Shown here piece after piece: positions 12,681 through 12,955 of a DNA stretch of 12,955 nucleotides; within the stretch, counting starts at the first letter, position 1, and each line of letters begins with the position of its first letter. The notes beneath the pieces were generated by a model that was not told the DNA's origin, did no database searches, and saw only the letters and a list, made by a program, of their open reading frames with translations. The position numbers and the translations under genes are program-made. Source of the stretch: an uncultured Lachnospiraceae bacterium. GTDB lineage: Bacteria > Bacillota > Clostridia > Lachnospirales > Lachnospiraceae. The stretch lies in NCBI GenBank assembly GCA_947628025.1, contig CANQYH010000065.1, positions 1 to 12,955 on the forward strand, in the 5' to 3' direction.

Positions 12681-12955
12681 ATGCTGAAAGATAAAACGCC
12701 GACGTACATCAGCCTGTTCAGCGGCGCCGGAGTGGGATGCTATGGATTCAAGGAAGCGGGCTTTGTGTGCATCGCTACGAACGAGCAGATCGAGCGCCGT
12801 CTGAATGTCCAGAGGTTCAACCATAAATGCCCTGTCGATTCCGGTTATATATGCGGCGATATCACTGCGGAGGAGACGAAAACCCGGATCTTTGCGGAGA
12901 TCGCGCGCTGGCAGGCCGCCGGCAACGACCGAGTGGACGTATTGATCGCGACACA
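12681..12955 (+). CDS. DNA (cytosine-5) methyltransferase, 5' part only
   Basis: The frame starts with ATG at 12681 and runs off the window after 91 codons. Motif I is YISLFSGAGVGCYGFKEAGF (residues 9-28), the SAM-binding start of C5 methyltransferases. N34-E35 in CIATNEQ is the motif II acidic position, C-G-D-I-T with D60 is motif III, and VDVLIAT (85-91) leads to where the catalytic P-C-Q motif IV should follow outside the window. It methylates C5 of cytosine in a target DNA sequence. 'CYGF...CIATNE..ERRL' resembles enzymes of type II/IIS restriction-modification systems. The ribosome binding site is a moderate AGAGAGGAAG. The missing part, and any restriction enzyme after it, cannot be judged. 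Confidence 0.88.
   Translation, partial: MLKDKTPTYISLFSGAGVGCYGFKEAGFVCIATNEQIERRLNVQRFNHKCPVDSGYICGDITAEETKTRIFAEIARWQAAGNDRVDVLIAT

Noticed and set aside
12155..12709. 184-codon minus-strand frame across the small RNA region
   Set aside because: It runs through a consensus promoter, a structured RNA and parts of two supported plus-strand genes, and has no recognisable domain.

Overview
The window looks like chromosomal DNA of a fairly GC-rich anaerobic Bacillota, most likely class Clostridia and close to Lachnospiraceae. This rests on strong AGGAGG/GGAGG ribosome binding sites, sigma-A type promoters, and the mix of genes: a cytoplasmic GH31 glycosidase, an Rpn/PD-(D/E)XK protein with a coiled-coil tail, and an AlkZ-related protein. 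Most of the window is about 57-58% GC in lines counted by hand (6481-6540, 9241-9300). The first ~1.85 kb (about 40% GC in 481-540) and the repeat block near 11.4-11.6 kb (35% in 11461-11520) are clearly AT-richer. No rRNA, tRNA, CRISPR array, integrase or complete insertion sequence was seen.

Layout. (1) 64-1629, minus strand: a low-GC run of three co-oriented genes: a GNAT acetyltransferase with a GTG start, a SAM-dependent methyltransferase, and a 53-residue stub resembling the N-terminus of another GNAT. (2) 1878-2183: a broken fragment of an Rpn-type gene. It is about 94% identical over ~197 nt to an internal part of the intact Rpn-type gene at 3320-4588. An APH-type small-molecule kinase (2195-3112) lies between the two copies. 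(3) 4665-5183 (minus): a small P-loop kinase-like protein, divergent from a hotdog acyl-CoA thioesterase (5299-5679). (4) 5840-8224: a GH31 alpha-glycosidase. (5) 8446-11259: nitroreductase, RraA-family protein and an FGGY sugar kinase resembling sedoheptulokinases, preceded by a leader with strong inverted repeats. (6) 11380-11624: AT-rich tandem repeats of ~75 bp. (7) 11725-12399: AlkZ-related protein. (8) 12406-12512: a near-consensus promoter followed by a compact three-way-junction RNA ending in a U-tract. (9) 12681-end: the first 91 codons of a DNA cytosine-5 methyltransferase, cut by the window edge.

How the genes work together. GH31, RraA-like and FGGY proteins fit carbohydrate or sugar-acid metabolism, but no transporter or regulator is present, so no pathway can be fixed. 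The Rpn-type nuclease and the methyltransferase suggest DNA-processing or defence functions in accessory DNA. Nothing here proves a complete new system. The least explained signals are the candidate small RNA at 12441-12512, the tandem repeats at 11380-11624, the leader inverted repeats at 8313-8361, and the Rpn fragment whose differences from the intact copy are mostly synonymous.
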